A stretch of 64,000 bases of DNA from Desulfosarcina ovata subsp. ovata (GCF_009689005.1 NZ_AP021879.1:1674001-1738000), one strand, 5' to 3'. Shown: positions 1 to 9,841, counted from the stretch's first letter. Program-made: numbers and translations. Notes: a model not told the origin generated them from the letters alone.

Positions 1-130
1 GTTCTGATCCCCGACGTTTAAGATTGTCCATGCAAATGACTCTATTTCGAGGGTACCGGGCCTTGAACTGCAGCGCGAGCGAGGCCCCCACAAACCCAGC
101 CCCACCAGTAACAAATATGGTCTGCATCAT
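1..130 (-). CDS. NAD-dependent sugar epimerase/dehydratase, N-terminus only (window edge)
   Basis: The first 43 codons of a protein are visible before the window ends. They begin MMQTIFVTGGAGFVG, the glycine-rich NAD(P)-binding loop (TGGAGFVG) of extended short-chain dehydrogenases such as UDP-glucose epimerase and dTDP-glucose dehydratase. A conserved-looking strand-2 acidic position follows (VICMDN). Two ATG codons lie back to back, and either may be the start. The gene begins only 2 nt after the stop of the upstream radical SAM gene, so the two are almost certainly co-transcribed and translationally coupled. The exact sugar substrate cannot be told from this fragment. The family call is strong. 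Confidence 0.8.
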   Translation of the reverse strand, partial: MMQTIFVTGGAGFVGASLALQFKARYPRNRVICMDNLKRRGSE

Positions 131-132
131 TT

Positions 133-1509
133 TTATTCCCTGGCCCTTCGCTGCCGGCAATGTTCTTTCCACAAATTTTCCGCCTCGTTTCGAAGGGATA
201 AGAGGTCGGTATGACTCAAAGCCTCCGTTCGTACCACCGCATTATGGTAACCATCGTACTCATCCGGGTTGGTCGACAAGAGATGCCCGCTTTTAAGAAG
301 CATGTCATAAAACCGACTGCCTGGAAACGGGGTTGCGATCGAGAATTGAAGGCTGTCCGGATCCAGGTCCAAGGCGAGCGCCATGGTCTCCCGGGCCGTT
401 TCTTCTGTCTCTCCTGGAAGACCGAACATAAAGGTAAGATGATATTGGATCCCCAACTCGCGCGTAATTTTAATCGTCTCGCCAACTTTTTCCAGGTCAA
501 GCCCTTTGCATGCACCATCCAGTATCTCCTGGGCACCGGACTCCACACCGTATTTCAATGCATGAAGACCTGCGTCCTTGAGGGTTTCGAGAAGCTCTCG
601 ATCCATCTGATCGGCGCGTGCCATGATCGCCCAGGGGAGATTTAATTTTCTGGATTTGATCTCCCGGCATAAGTCCATGATGCGCGTCTTTCCCACGTTG
701 AAGGTATCGTCGTCAAAGTAGAAGGAACGGGAGCCATAGGTTTTCACGCAAGACTCGATCTCATCAACAATATCCTTGGAACTTCGGGTCCGATAGCTGC
801 TGCCACCATACATGAGTTGAGGCCATGCACAGAATACGCATCCGAATGGACATCCACGTGAGGCCAAGATTTGCAAAGACGGAGCGGGAATACCTCCCGG
901 CCGGTCATTATACCGGGCCATGGGAAGCATATCCCGTGCAGGCCAGGGGAAATCGTCCAGATTTGCGTGAAGAGTCCCACGGGAATTTATTCTTACCCCT
1001 CCTCGTTCATCCCGCCATGCAAGTCCCGGCACCTTTTCCAATGATGTCTGGTCTCTGATTGCCTGAAGCAGACTCAGCAGAGGGAATTCATATTCACCGC
1101 CCAACGCAAAATCGAGTTCCGGCTTTTCAGACAGAAACTCAGAATTTCCAAGGTCCTGATGAGCGCCCCCGAAAATGATTTTGACATCCTTTCCCATCAG
1201 CTTCCGAACATGATGGAGTACCCTGAGATCCGTATTCAAAGAAGCTGAAGAAATTTCGAAAAAAATGATATCTGGCCCGAAAGATACGATCCGTTCAAAA
1301 AAGGTTTCATCCTCAATATCTTCTGCAACGGCATCCACCAGAAAGGGCGTAAATCCGTCGTCACGCAAAAGAGAGGTGGCATACGCCAAAAAAAATGGAA
1401 ACGGCATATAGCTGCAACCGTCCGCTTCAAAATGAGGCCATCTGGAACCAGCCCTTACTCCGTAAAAACCAGGCTTTCGCCAAGGTGCATTGCCAAGAAA
1501 AACTTTCAT
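133..1509 (-). CDS. B12-binding-domain radical SAM protein
   Basis: A 458-residue protein with an N-terminal cobalamin-binding-like Rossmann domain (about residues 30-140, with a FGGAHQ segment) and a radical SAM domain from about 200. The cluster motif CPFGCVFC (C-x3-C-x2-C, residues 220-227) coordinates the 4Fe-4S cluster that cleaves S-adenosylmethionine. Family members of this architecture methylate or rearrange unactivated carbons in secondary metabolites, lipids or sugars; the substrate here is unknown. I chose the ATG at 1509 over the in-frame TTG two codons upstream because AAGGG sits about 6 nt before it. The gene sits in a glycan cluster and is tightly coupled to the epimerase downstream, so a sugar or lipid-carrier substrate is plausible (inference). 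Confidence 0.85.
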   Translation of the reverse strand: MKVFLGNAPWRKPGFYGVRAGSRWPHFEADGCSYMPFPFFLAYATSLLRDDGFTPFLVDAVAEDIEDETFFERIVSFGPDIIFFEISSASLNTDLRVLHHVRKLMGKDVKIIFGGAHQDLGNSEFLSEKPELDFALGGEYEFPLLSLLQAIRDQTSLEKVPGLAWRDERGGVRINSRGTLHANLDDFPWPARDMLPMARYNDRPGGIPAPSLQILASRGCPFGCVFCAWPQLMYGGSSYRTRSSKDIVDEIESCVKTYGSRSFYFDDDTFNVGKTRIMDLCREIKSRKLNLPWAIMARADQMDRELLETLKDAGLHALKYGVESGAQEILDGACKGLDLEKVGETIKITRELGIQYHLTFMFGLPGETEETARETMALALDLDPDSLQFSIATPFPGSRFYDMLLKSGHLLSTNPDEYDGYHNAVVRTEALSHTDLLSLRNEAENLWKEHCRQRRARE

Positions 1510-1527
1510 ATTCAACCCTTTTCCATT

Positions 1528-2838
1528 TTATTCCACCGTTGCCATGACGATTTTTCTGAGAGAGGCACACGCTGCATCCATATTCCATTCACGCTCAACC
1601 CTTGAAAGCCCCTCTCGCCCCAACGAAATTCGCATTTCGGCATCTTTAAAAAGGCGGATAATTGCATTTGCATAGTCGTTCACAGAGTCTGCCAGAATAC
1701 CGGTTTTTTCTGTTTCTACAAAGTATTTTGCCTCACCCAAGGAAGTTGATATCACAGGCTTGGCACAGGCATAGTATTCAAAAATTTTAGTGGGGCTTTT
1801 GCTCTCCTGAAAGAGGGATGGTAACAGCAGGCAATATAAACCAACGTCAATCGACTGCAGATACGCAGGCATTTTCTTGGGATTAAGCCATGGAATCATT
1901 ACAATCGGATAGTTGGAAAATCGGGTTTTCACCTGTTTCTCAACCGCATTGTAATAATCCCCCCCGCCCACAATATCCAACCGAATTTTTTCAAATTCAC
2001 CCAGCAGATCACAGGCCTCGGCAAAAGCCTCTATTATGAAAAGCACATTGTCGCGGGTAAAATCCTGAAATATGGTCCCCACCCATGAAAAGACGACTGG
2101 CCCATTATTCTTTTCATTTTTTGCAGGGGTGAATCGATGGTGATCGACGTAAGTGGGAAGCAGGTGCATGTTTTCAAAATGACGCGTCAGCCGTTCCTGA
2201 AGTCTTCGACTGGACACAATACATGTATCGCAGTAGGTACCGAAAAAGGAAAGAAGATGCCTCACCTCAATTCGAACCAAAGGCTTTAAAGTCAGATAAT
2301 CAAGAGTCCAATCATCTATATCCATGAAGACACGTGAACCATTCAGCAGTTTTAAATACAATGGGACAATAAACCCGTAATTAGGTCGCTGCTCGATAAT
2401 AATCAAAGGACCTTTTAAAAGTAGCCGAATCAGAGTCAAAAAATTAACAAAAAACTTTTCGACCTCCCAGATTCGACGAAAAGGGAAAGGGAAATGAGTC
2501 AAAGAGCCAAAGGTATCCCAATAGGCAAACACGAAAGCATCTTTTTCTCCCAGACGCTGCATGGTTTTTGCGAAGTGGTAGCTTCGAACCCTTGTTGGCG
2601 CGACTTTTATTCCTTCACTTGAAAGGAAAACCATGCGTGAAGGCAATGAGCCACCAGTTTTAGCAAAACGATAAAACAACTTACGTCCTAAAGCGGCCAA
2701 TAAAACCGGCAACAGCAGCAGGACGTTAAAGACAATCGATAATAATTCATCTAATCTGAATATCAGTTTTTTCCAAATCATCCTTGAACTCAATCTTTTC
2801 TCACCTAGAGCCAGCTGACTTTCATTCCGCGACAGCAC
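1528..2838 (-). CDS. GT-B glycosyltransferase (GT4-like)
   Basis: About 436 residues. The C-terminal half has the GT4 layout: a strand VFSWVGTIF, then LDIVGGGDYY, then SPTKIFEYYACAKPVISTSLGEAKYFV, which matches the E-x7-E-type nucleotide-sugar binding region (here KIFEYYACAKPV). A hydrophobic stretch near residues 28-48 suggests membrane association. It should transfer a sugar from an activated donor to a surface glycan. The frame opens with GTG at 2838 and overlaps the preceding GT2 gene by 17 nt. A TTG at 2793 has a better-placed AGGTGA ribosome site, and an ATG lies at 2781, so the exact start is uncertain. Donor and acceptor are unknown. Confidence 0.8.
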   Translation of the reverse strand: MLSRNESQLALGEKRLSSRMIWKKLIFRLDELLSIVFNVLLLLPVLLAALGRKLFYRFAKTGGSLPSRMVFLSSEGIKVAPTRVRSYHFAKTMQRLGEKDAFVFAYWDTFGSLTHFPFPFRRIWEVEKFFVNFLTLIRLLLKGPLIIIEQRPNYGFIVPLYLKLLNGSRVFMDIDDWTLDYLTLKPLVRIEVRHLLSFFGTYCDTCIVSSRRLQERLTRHFENMHLLPTYVDHHRFTPAKNEKNNGPVVFSWVGTIFQDFTRDNVLFIIEAFAEACDLLGEFEKIRLDIVGGGDYYNAVEKQVKTRFSNYPIVMIPWLNPKKMPAYLQSIDVGLYCLLLPSLFQESKSPTKIFEYYACAKPVISTSLGEAKYFVETEKTGILADSVNDYANAIIRLFKDAEMRISLGREGLSRVEREWNMDAACASLRKIVMATVE

Positions 2839-3697
2839 AACACCTGTTCTGTTTAAAAAAACGCCACCAGTCTAACCAGTCCATCATAAACGTATAGGTG
2901 AGCATTGAAAACGACATCATAGCCAGTTTTAGATCCCTGTCAGCGACATCATTTCCAATAAGTCCAAAAATTCTCCTGAAATGACGGATATTTGAAGCAA
3001 TGGTCTTTTTGAAGTGTGGCGTTTCGAAACAACCGTAATAATACCATTTCCAAAAGTTTTTTCTCAAGGAAGCCGGTGTATCGCGCCGAAGATGTTTACA
3101 TTTGGCATGGGGAGTGTAAATCAATATGTGTTTATCCCGTATCGTCTCACATAGCTTCACATCTTCAGCATTGGTTTTGCAATATTCCTTGTATAGTCCG
3201 GCTTCTTCGATCACCCGTTTACGGAAAAGGGTGTTGCATCCCCATAAAAAAGGGGGCCTCCTGATAATATCAGGACCTCTGTGCTGCACCATGTGGATCG
3301 CGCGCCATTTATCCGGCAACGATGTTTGATACATCTCCAGAAGCTCTCCCCCGACGCCCGAAACGTCGTCCTCCATTTCCGCAACCAACATCTCAAGCCA
3401 CTTTTGGTCTGGGAGCACATCTGAATCCAGTGCGGCAATAAATTCGGTGGATGTTTCCCTTACAGCCGTATTTCTGGCAATTGCAAGTCCAAGATTTTCA
3501 GGCTGTCGAATGACACGCATAGGATATCGGGCGTTTGGAATATATGCCTCAGCCACTGCTGCGGTTTGATCAGTTGATCCGTCATCAACAATCAGGACCT
3601 CGGCAATTTCATATGTCTGAGCCATAACGGCCGGAATCACCCGTTCTAAAAAAGTTTCAGCATTGTAACAAGGAATGTATAAAGTTATTGGGATCAA
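2822..3697 (-). CDS. Family 2 glycosyltransferase
   Basis: A 291-residue GT-A enzyme. The N-terminus has the GT2 signature: ITLYIPCYNAETFLERVIPA, the nucleotide-binding LIVDDGSTD, and AALDSDVLPD (DxD-type metal-binding motif) near residue 92. It likely transfers a sugar by inversion in the cytoplasm. A hydrophobic segment near the C-terminus could tether it to the membrane. The start is a TTG with AGGA 8 nt upstream; no ATG gives a full N-terminus. Its 3' end overlaps the next gene by 17 nt, so the pair is translationally coupled. Confidence 0.87.
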   Translation of the reverse strand: MIPITLYIPCYNAETFLERVIPAVMAQTYEIAEVLIVDDGSTDQTAAVAEAYIPNARYPMRVIRQPENLGLAIARNTAVRETSTEFIAALDSDVLPDQKWLEMLVAEMEDDVSGVGGELLEMYQTSLPDKWRAIHMVQHRGPDIIRRPPFLWGCNTLFRKRVIEEAGLYKEYCKTNAEDVKLCETIRDKHILIYTPHAKCKHLRRDTPASLRKNFWKWYYYGCFETPHFKKTIASNIRHFRRIFGLIGNDVADRDLKLAMMSFSMLTYTFMMDWLDWWRFFKQNRCCAVAE

Positions 3698-3742
3698 AGC
3701 ATATTCCTGGCGGAGAAGGTTGGATGTAACATTATGCTAATG

Positions 3743-5491
3743 TTATTTTCCATCACTGATACAGAATTTTTCTTCTGGTGACAGAAAAACATTATCCATG
3801 GTATAAAAATATTGTTCGTTTTTTTTAATCTGTTTCGTGAAAGCAAAAAAATTGGCCAAACGATCTATTTTTCCATAATCAGTCGTTACCATTATCACCG
3901 AATCAAATTCTTTAGAAAGTATTTGGCTTTTCCCCTCAAAATTTTCTATTGGATTAAATTGTCCCGACGGTATGCGATATACAGTTTCAACAAATGGGTT
4001 ATCATGAATAGAAATATTTTCTTGTATCATGATAGTTAATTGGATTGGAATGCCAACAAGGTTCTTTAGAAAATCATTAAATACCATTTCAGGGCCTGAC
4101 CTGATAATTAAAATTCTTTTATTTTGAAAATCTTTAAGGTAACAACGCCTCCGAGATGTCTTCAGGTTAAATAGATTAGGGAACACTTGTTCAATCTCTT
4201 TTTTTTCTGACCTTATATATTCGTCCAGAGCATCCTGACCTTGCGCAATGTATAGTGTCACTGCATATTCTGTATAAAAGCGTTTATCTCTATTGATATT
4301 TTTAATTCTTTCCAAAACACTTATAGCCTCTTTTGCCCGTCCTTCCTTTCTTAACCAAACTCCGTATGCGAATAACGGTTCAGGGAATTGGTCAGAGATG
4401 TCTATTGCTCTTCTGTGATATTTTTCACATAGTCTATTTTCTTCTGCATACTTTGTGTTCCCAAGAAAGGTAAATAAATTTTGGAGTCGTCTCGATATTG
4501 AGCTAGTGTAATCTTCAAAAATATGATTATTTAAAAATTCTGCAATTATACATAGTTTTTCAAACACATTCTTCGTTTCAACAGAACTAGGTGATAAACA
4601 CATAATGGCCATATCTTCTAATGAATTAATAACTTCCAAGATAAATTCTTCATCAAGACTCAAATTAAAAAACTGTGACAGCGCTTTAGTTTTATGAAAA
4701 AAGCTATGATAACGATCCTTTTTGCTATTCAATATAATCTTCTTAGCTTCGTCCCAATTCAGATTATTGATTTTATCCTGGAAACTATCATCTACTTTTG
4801 TATACGCTCTGATTACTTTTTCCTCACTAACGGCATCCGTAACCAAAAAACAACTTGATTTTGTATCTGACTTATAGGCATATAGTTCAAAATCATCTCC
4901 TCCTTTTTCATTGACATATTCTATTATTTTAGAATCCGGATGGAATGATTTTGACGTCACGTTAAGCTGAAATTTTTTATTGAAAATAGTTCCTGTTAAA
5001 TTCGAAAGAATAGAAATAAAATCATTAATTTTTTCGACCACACCAACTATTGCATATTTTTCAATTCTTTCTTGAGCATTTTTCAGACTGCCTCCAAGAT
5101 GCCCTACCATCTTATTAAATGTGTATGTAGCTAAATATTCGTCAACTGTTATCTTCTCAATTTCGTAGGTATTAACTCGGTAACCATATGTTGAAAGCGC
5201 AAGCTTTATCGGGTTACGTAACAGAGTAAAATATATAACATTGTAATGATCGGACAATTGCTCATGGACTCCCCATGTTTTATGACCATATAAAAAAACT
5301 TTATCTCCAGGTTTCATTCCGTAAAGGGAATCTTCGATTCTTATAAGGCTTGAAGCAGTTGGCAAATGACAAGTATGCACTTTTGAACTGTGAAGCATCT
5401 GCGCAACAGAAGTACCTGCACACTTAAAAATATGATCAAATACAAACACATTGATTTTATCTTTAGAAGGTTTTTTAACTATTCGTGCCAT
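3743..5491 (-). CDS. Sulfotransferase-like protein with TPR region and extra C-terminal domain
   Basis: A 582-residue multidomain protein on AT-rich DNA. The N-terminus carries a sulfotransferase fold: a 5'-phosphosulfate-binding loop (HIFKCAGTSVAQ, about residues 20-31) and a 3'-phosphate-binding segment (TLLRNPIKLALSTYGYR, about 90-106), so it probably uses PAPS to sulfate a sugar. The middle (about 360-430) is helical and TPR-like (FAYGVWLRKEGRAKEAISVLERI). The last 130 residues form a separate alpha/beta domain beginning KRILIIRSGPEMVF that I do not recognise; it may be a glycosyltransferase-like Rossmann domain. Its base composition is visibly more AT-rich than its neighbours, suggesting separate acquisition. 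Confidence 0.7.
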   Translation of the reverse strand: MARIVKKPSKDKINVFVFDHIFKCAGTSVAQMLHSSKVHTCHLPTASSLIRIEDSLYGMKPGDKVFLYGHKTWGVHEQLSDHYNVIYFTLLRNPIKLALSTYGYRVNTYEIEKITVDEYLATYTFNKMVGHLGGSLKNAQERIEKYAIVGVVEKINDFISILSNLTGTIFNKKFQLNVTSKSFHPDSKIIEYVNEKGGDDFELYAYKSDTKSSCFLVTDAVSEEKVIRAYTKVDDSFQDKINNLNWDEAKKIILNSKKDRYHSFFHKTKALSQFFNLSLDEEFILEVINSLEDMAIMCLSPSSVETKNVFEKLCIIAEFLNNHIFEDYTSSISRRLQNLFTFLGNTKYAEENRLCEKYHRRAIDISDQFPEPLFAYGVWLRKEGRAKEAISVLERIKNINRDKRFYTEYAVTLYIAQGQDALDEYIRSEKKEIEQVFPNLFNLKTSRRRCYLKDFQNKRILIIRSGPEMVFNDFLKNLVGIPIQLTIMIQENISIHDNPFVETVYRIPSGQFNPIENFEGKSQILSKEFDSVIMVTTDYGKIDRLANFFAFTKQIKKNEQYFYTMDNVFLSPEEKFCISDGK

Positions 5492-5498
5492 ATGCGAA

Positions 5499-6461
5499 TT
5501 ATATCCCCGAGTCTTTACTTTTATCTAAACTTATCTGGTTGTTTCTCAAAAATACATGCATCTTTTTTTTGGCATAATTTTTTATGGCAAGTTCATGGTC
5601 AAACGTTAATTTATGGAATTTTGCGAACATACCAATACTCGAACACATTATTTTTATACTTTTTTCATTTGCATGACATGCTGGCAGATTAATAAGTATT
5701 TCTCGAACTCCTCTAATATCATCATCAACCATATCATTGCATTTTAGAATTTGCAGCGCATTGCGTATAATGTTTAGCGCGATAGCTTCCTGTTCGCGAC
5801 CACACGACGATGTAATGCTTTTTCCCTGTATGCGGTAAAGGATGACAGGCTCACAGAGCTGAGCAAATCGAGTATGTGGTGCAAGACGATGCCACAAGTC
5901 GTAATCCTGAGCATATCGCACGCAATTGTTGTAGCCTCCAATAAGCTTCAAGACACTGGCCCGCAGCATAATACTCGAATGCCAGAATGGGTTAATGAAC
6001 AACAAAAGCCACCGAAGAAGCAGCTCATCTGTAGGATGGCGTTCCTGAAAAACGATATTTCCATCGCCATCAATGCAGTCTGCCTGACCGCCCAATAAAC
6101 CGATTTCAGGATGTTTTTCCATATAATTTACCTGAATTTTCAATCGCTGTGGAAGGCTGATATCATCTGCATCCATGCGGGCGATATAGCGACCGCAGGC
6201 CATCTGCAGCCCCTTGTTTAAAGATCGTGTAAGCCCCAGGTTGTACTCGTTGCGCACGATCTTCATACGTAAATCACCATAGCATTTCAGTTCGGTCGCT
6301 ATATCCTGCGGTGAGGCATCGTCAATGATCAGGAATTCGAAATCTTCGTAGTCTTGGCATAAAACGCTTTCGACCGCCTGATGCAAAAACGCATCCACTC
6401 CATAAGCACTCATGAGAACCGTAACGGTCGGAGAGGTCTTAGTAGTATCTTGTTGCATCAT
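5499..6461 (-). CDS. Family 2 glycosyltransferase
   Basis: About 320 residues. The GT-A motifs are clear: TVTVLMSAYGVDAFLHQAVESVL, FLIIDDASPQD, and YIARMDADDISLPQRL, where DADD is the DxD metal-binding motif. Members of this subfamily add sugars to O-antigen, capsule or protein-linked glycans. The track of in-frame starts begins with TTG at 6467, but ATG codons at 6461 and 6458 are more likely. It lies 7 nt upstream of the sulfotransferase gene on the same strand, so glycan transfer and sulfation may act in sequence (inference). Confidence 0.87.
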   Translation of the reverse strand: MMQQDTTKTSPTVTVLMSAYGVDAFLHQAVESVLCQDYEDFEFLIIDDASPQDIATELKCYGDLRMKIVRNEYNLGLTRSLNKGLQMACGRYIARMDADDISLPQRLKIQVNYMEKHPEIGLLGGQADCIDGDGNIVFQERHPTDELLLRWLLLFINPFWHSSIMLRASVLKLIGGYNNCVRYAQDYDLWHRLAPHTRFAQLCEPVILYRIQGKSITSSCGREQEAIALNIIRNALQILKCNDMVDDDIRGVREILINLPACHANEKSIKIMCSSIGMFAKFHKLTFDHELAIKNYAKKKMHVFLRNNQISLDKSKDSGI

Positions 6462-6533
6462 GATCAATTATGGGTAGAAAATGTATTCGGCTAAAAACCA
6501 ATTTCCTGGGGCTGATAATCTCCAAAAAATCGG

Positions 6534-7613
6534 TCATGCAAGATATCTTGTAGCTGCGAGGCGCTGGTAAACAGAAATGGTCTTTTCGACGGCCTTCTCC
6601 CATGAAAAAAGCCGAGATCTCTGCAAACCTCGATCCACCATCTTTGCCCGCAAGGCAGGATTTGCAAGCACGCGCTTCATGGCATCTGCCAAGGCATCTG
6701 TCTCCAGAGGATCAATAAGCAAGCCGGCATCGCCTGCGACTTCCGGGATGCTTGAACTGTTGGATGCAATCACCGGGCATTTACAACTCATGGCTTCCAA
6801 TACAGGAAGGCCGAAGCCTTCATATAGAGATGGATATACCAAAGCGACTGCTTCGTAATAAAGCCCCGCCAACTGCGGGTCAGAGACCCTTCCGACATGT
6901 TGCACCGCTTCGGATAGTCCGAGGGCTGCCATCATCTGAAGCTCTTTGTCCGTAAACGGATCGCCGGTGAAAATCAGTTGGACCCCAGGAAACCCACTGC
7001 GGATTGTGGAAATGGCCTGGAGTAGTCGCGGCACGTTCTTGTAACAATATCGATGGCCGACATACAGAAAATAGGGTGCGTTATTCTGACGTAGCACAGG
7101 TTCGCACTTTGCCCATGACAAATCCGACGCATGATACACAACGTCAATCCGATCCGAAGGAACACCGAATATTTTCATAACATCTTTCTTCGTGTTCTCG
7201 GAAACACAGATGATATGGTCAACGGCAGGGATAAGTCGCTTTTTCCACGCCCGTTGTTCACCATCGGGATCGGCCAGCTCAGGATACAGCTCGTGCAGGG
7301 TGTCATGGACCGTCAGCACAACCGGAGCCCTTGCCTGAAGAATATCCCCATAGGAAAGCATCTCAAAGTATGTCGGATGAAAGATGTCGCAATCGATCCA
7401 ACGTACGGCTTCTTTGCCTTTCCTTGTGCAGGGAACCACATGCAGCTTGGGATTACCCGGGAAATTGATATCCCGCAGACATTCCACCGTCAGTGTAGGA
7501 AAGATATCTTCCGACAGCCCGTCAATGATTCTGGCAAAATATCTATTAACGCCGCCCATCGTCTGACGAGACCATATCACGCCATCATACCAAATGTGCA
7601 GTGGTTTGCTCAT
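6534..7613 (-). CDS. Family 4 glycosyltransferase
   Basis: A 359-residue GT-B enzyme of the mannosyltransferase-like GT4 group. Visible motifs include an N-terminal GGVNRYFARI, then HDTLHELYPE, FLYVGHRYCYKNVPRLLQA, and the donor-binding EGFGLPVLEAMSCKCPVIAS (E-x7-E type) near residues 265-284. Downstream SIPEVAGDAGLLIDP is typical of the family. It acts in the cytoplasm on a lipid-linked or protein-linked glycan. It begins with ATG; the ribosome site is weak. About 200 nt separate it from the next gene upstream, enough for its own promoter. Confidence 0.88.
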   Translation of the reverse strand: MSKPLHIWYDGVIWSRQTMGGVNRYFARIIDGLSEDIFPTLTVECLRDINFPGNPKLHVVPCTRKGKEAVRWIDCDIFHPTYFEMLSYGDILQARAPVVLTVHDTLHELYPELADPDGEQRAWKKRLIPAVDHIICVSENTKKDVMKIFGVPSDRIDVVYHASDLSWAKCEPVLRQNNAPYFLYVGHRYCYKNVPRLLQAISTIRSGFPGVQLIFTGDPFTDKELQMMAALGLSEAVQHVGRVSDPQLAGLYYEAVALVYPSLYEGFGLPVLEAMSCKCPVIASNSSSIPEVAGDAGLLIDPLETDALADAMKRVLANPALRAKMVDRGLQRSRLFSWEKAVEKTISVYQRLAATRYLA

Positions 7614-7817
7614 TACTACAAACGTTCGATTTTCATATGCTGCATTGAAGCGGCGACCTTATTTGCTATCGTTGTATTACAAGGCGCATTTACATCTATT
7701 CCTGGAAGTGCTGGCCGAGTATAGATTTTTTTTCTGGATTAATGCTTTGTAACGCCGACGACTGAATCCATTCTCTGATCGTAGTTATCATCATAATACA
7801 TACGATCTATATAAATC

Positions 7818-8555
7818 TCACACTGTCACTTTTTCCAGAAGGCAGAACTTGCCCGCATAGTCCGTGGACATGGAAAACTTGTAACGGCCGGGCCGAGTCT
7901 CCAGAAACTCATCTACGGCTGTCTGGGCTCCTGCAGAGAAAAAGCCGTAATCGTCCACTATCACTATCCCCCCTATTGATAGTACTCTATCCAGATACTG
8001 CAAAGTCACGGCGATTGGGGAATAAAGGTCAAAGTCCACATAGGCAAAACTCACGCGTTGGGGCAATATGGCTTGAGGCAATACATCTTCAATGAATCCG
8101 GGAACAATCACCACACGGTCTTTGGGGAACTGAACATCGTCAAGGCGCGCCTGCACCGATTCCATGCCGCAGCACATCTCCCCTTCATAACGGGCCATGC
8201 TTCCCAGATTGAAAATATCGTTCAGGAGAACGTCCTTGTCCGAAGGTTTTGGCAGACCTTTGAAAGAGTCGAAGAGCCAGAGTCTCTTGGGCGTAGACAT
8301 GATTTCATATGCCAGTAACGCGGATGTAGCGCCCTGGCAGACACCGAATTCACAAACGTCCCCTTGCAGCGGCAGACTGCGGTGTAGGGCATGGAGTAGA
8401 TGAATAGCTTCTGCCGTACCTGTCCCCATCAGTTGGGCAATGAGGTGCGCCCGATTTTCGTTGCAATCCGGCAGGTCCGGGAATTCGTGCCGGCGAAGTG
8501 CCTCATAAAATTCTCTGACGGTGTCCGTGTAGCGACCCCAATAGTATTCATCCAT
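7818..8555 (-). CDS. TylF/MycF-type SAM-dependent O-methyltransferase
   Basis: I start this at the ATG at 8555 (protein MDEYYWGRYTD..., 245 residues) because AAGGA lies just upstream and because it overlaps the stop of the preceding glycosyltransferase by 8 nt, a typical coupled junction. The longer open frame reaching 8645 is only shadow. The fold is a class I methyltransferase: VCEFGVCQGATSALLAYEIM is the SAM-binding loop, LWLFDSFKGLP follows, and YVDFDLYSPI with IVIVDDYGFFSAGAQTAVDEF carries the metal-binding acidic residues of the macrocin O-methyltransferase family. It probably O-methylates a sugar of the glycan. Confidence 0.85.
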   Translation of the reverse strand: MDEYYWGRYTDTVREFYEALRRHEFPDLPDCNENRAHLIAQLMGTGTAEAIHLLHALHRSLPLQGDVCEFGVCQGATSALLAYEIMSTPKRLWLFDSFKGLPKPSDKDVLLNDIFNLGSMARYEGEMCCGMESVQARLDDVQFPKDRVVIVPGFIEDVLPQAILPQRVSFAYVDFDLYSPIAVTLQYLDRVLSIGGIVIVDDYGFFSAGAQTAVDEFLETRPGRYKFSMSTDYAGKFCLLEKVTV

Positions 8556-9759
8556 AGGTGTATCCTTCTTTATTGCGGACCGGAGCATGCGATGTATTGA
8601 CGGTATCCCGCAGCACGCGCTCTTCGAGGGCAGCCACTGATTCAAGATCGAAATGGCGACGTGCGAAGCATTGTCCCGATATGCCTCTGCGCCTCAGCTC
8701 GTCAGGTGACGAAAGCGCACAGTGCAGGACGTTGTGGATGGCACGTGCGTCGTGCCCGCAGAGCCACCCGCCACCGCTATCACGTACCAAAGGCTCAATT
8801 CCCGGAGAGTCGGCTCCCACCACGGGCATCCCCAAGAACATCGCTTCCATCAGAGTTTTCGGATGCCCTTCGTAGAGGGACGGCAGAATGAACAGGCGCG
8901 CCTGGTTCATTCGCGCAGGCAGTTGTGAGTGACAAACGCGGAGTTCCCATCGTATACGCTCCCCCATGGCATCCACACGGGAGGCAACCTCGTCCCGCAG
9001 TTCACCGTCGCCGACGACAAGCACCCGCCACGGCGTCTCTCGTACTGCATCCAGCAAGGCCAGTACATTTTTTTCCGGATGAAGACGGCCGACAAAACAA
9101 CAGTCGAATTCAAACATAGTTTCCCTAGGCGGGAAAAACTCTGGGGCGACGTAATTAGGTACCACGGTCACTCGTACATGCGGCACGCGCCGCAAAACAT
9201 CCACCGCCATCTCCCGGGTAGTGACCACCACATGCTCAGCCTGGCGAAAAACTTCGGTTTCCAAAGACAACGCTTCTCGCTTTTCCTTGGATGCCTGCCC
9301 GTGCCTGCGGCCCATGATATAGGACGGCAGATAGCCACACCGAACCAGCAGAGGTTTACCCAAAACGCGGGACGCTGCAAGGGCCTCTCCGGCCCCGGGG
9401 ACCTGGTTGGTCTTGAATACATCCAGATCGCGCAACACAGCGCCATGCAAACGGGGAATGGCCTTGGCATAGGTATCCAGATCCATATTGTATTCATTAC
9501 AACAGACCTGCGCACCCGGAATGGCTTTCGCACCCAGCCGTATATCCTCGCCGTTTCCATAGGTCACTAGGACAACACGGCGGCCATGGGCCAGATACCA
9601 ACGGTAAAGGGCCAGTTCCCGTTCCAGCATGCCTACCGCTTTCCAACCTTGTAAAGACATGCCGCGGGTGAAAAAGAGGGCCAGGGAAGCTGGTTCGGGG
9701 GAAGGACAAAGGTGCATCGAGACCGCGTCCTCTCTGATGCGAGGGCTTGTTATTGTCAT
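8548..9759 (-). CDS. Family 4 glycosyltransferase
   Basis: A 403-residue GT-B protein. The C-terminal half shows FDCCFVGRLHPEKNVLALLDAV, WRVLVVGDGELRDEV, and LPSLYEGHPKTLMEAMFLGMPVVGADSPGIEPLVRD, the GT4 donor-binding site. The start at 9759 (ATG) has a weak ribosome site; a second in-frame ATG lies 14 codons on. Its 3' end overlaps the methyltransferase gene, which suggests that the sugar it adds may then be O-methylated (inference). Confidence 0.87.
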   Translation of the reverse strand: MTITSPRIREDAVSMHLCPSPEPASLALFFTRGMSLQGWKAVGMLERELALYRWYLAHGRRVVLVTYGNGEDIRLGAKAIPGAQVCCNEYNMDLDTYAKAIPRLHGAVLRDLDVFKTNQVPGAGEALAASRVLGKPLLVRCGYLPSYIMGRRHGQASKEKREALSLETEVFRQAEHVVVTTREMAVDVLRRVPHVRVTVVPNYVAPEFFPPRETMFEFDCCFVGRLHPEKNVLALLDAVRETPWRVLVVGDGELRDEVASRVDAMGERIRWELRVCHSQLPARMNQARLFILPSLYEGHPKTLMEAMFLGMPVVGADSPGIEPLVRDSGGGWLCGHDARAIHNVLHCALSSPDELRRRGISGQCFARRHFDLESVAALEERVLRDTVNTSHAPVRNKEGYTYG

Positions 9760-9841
9760 AGAATTTCGCTGGTGTTTTTCATCTTGATATTAGGATTCTC
9801 TCCATACAACGTGTAGACTTTGGTTTAGCCGTTCAGGTTCT

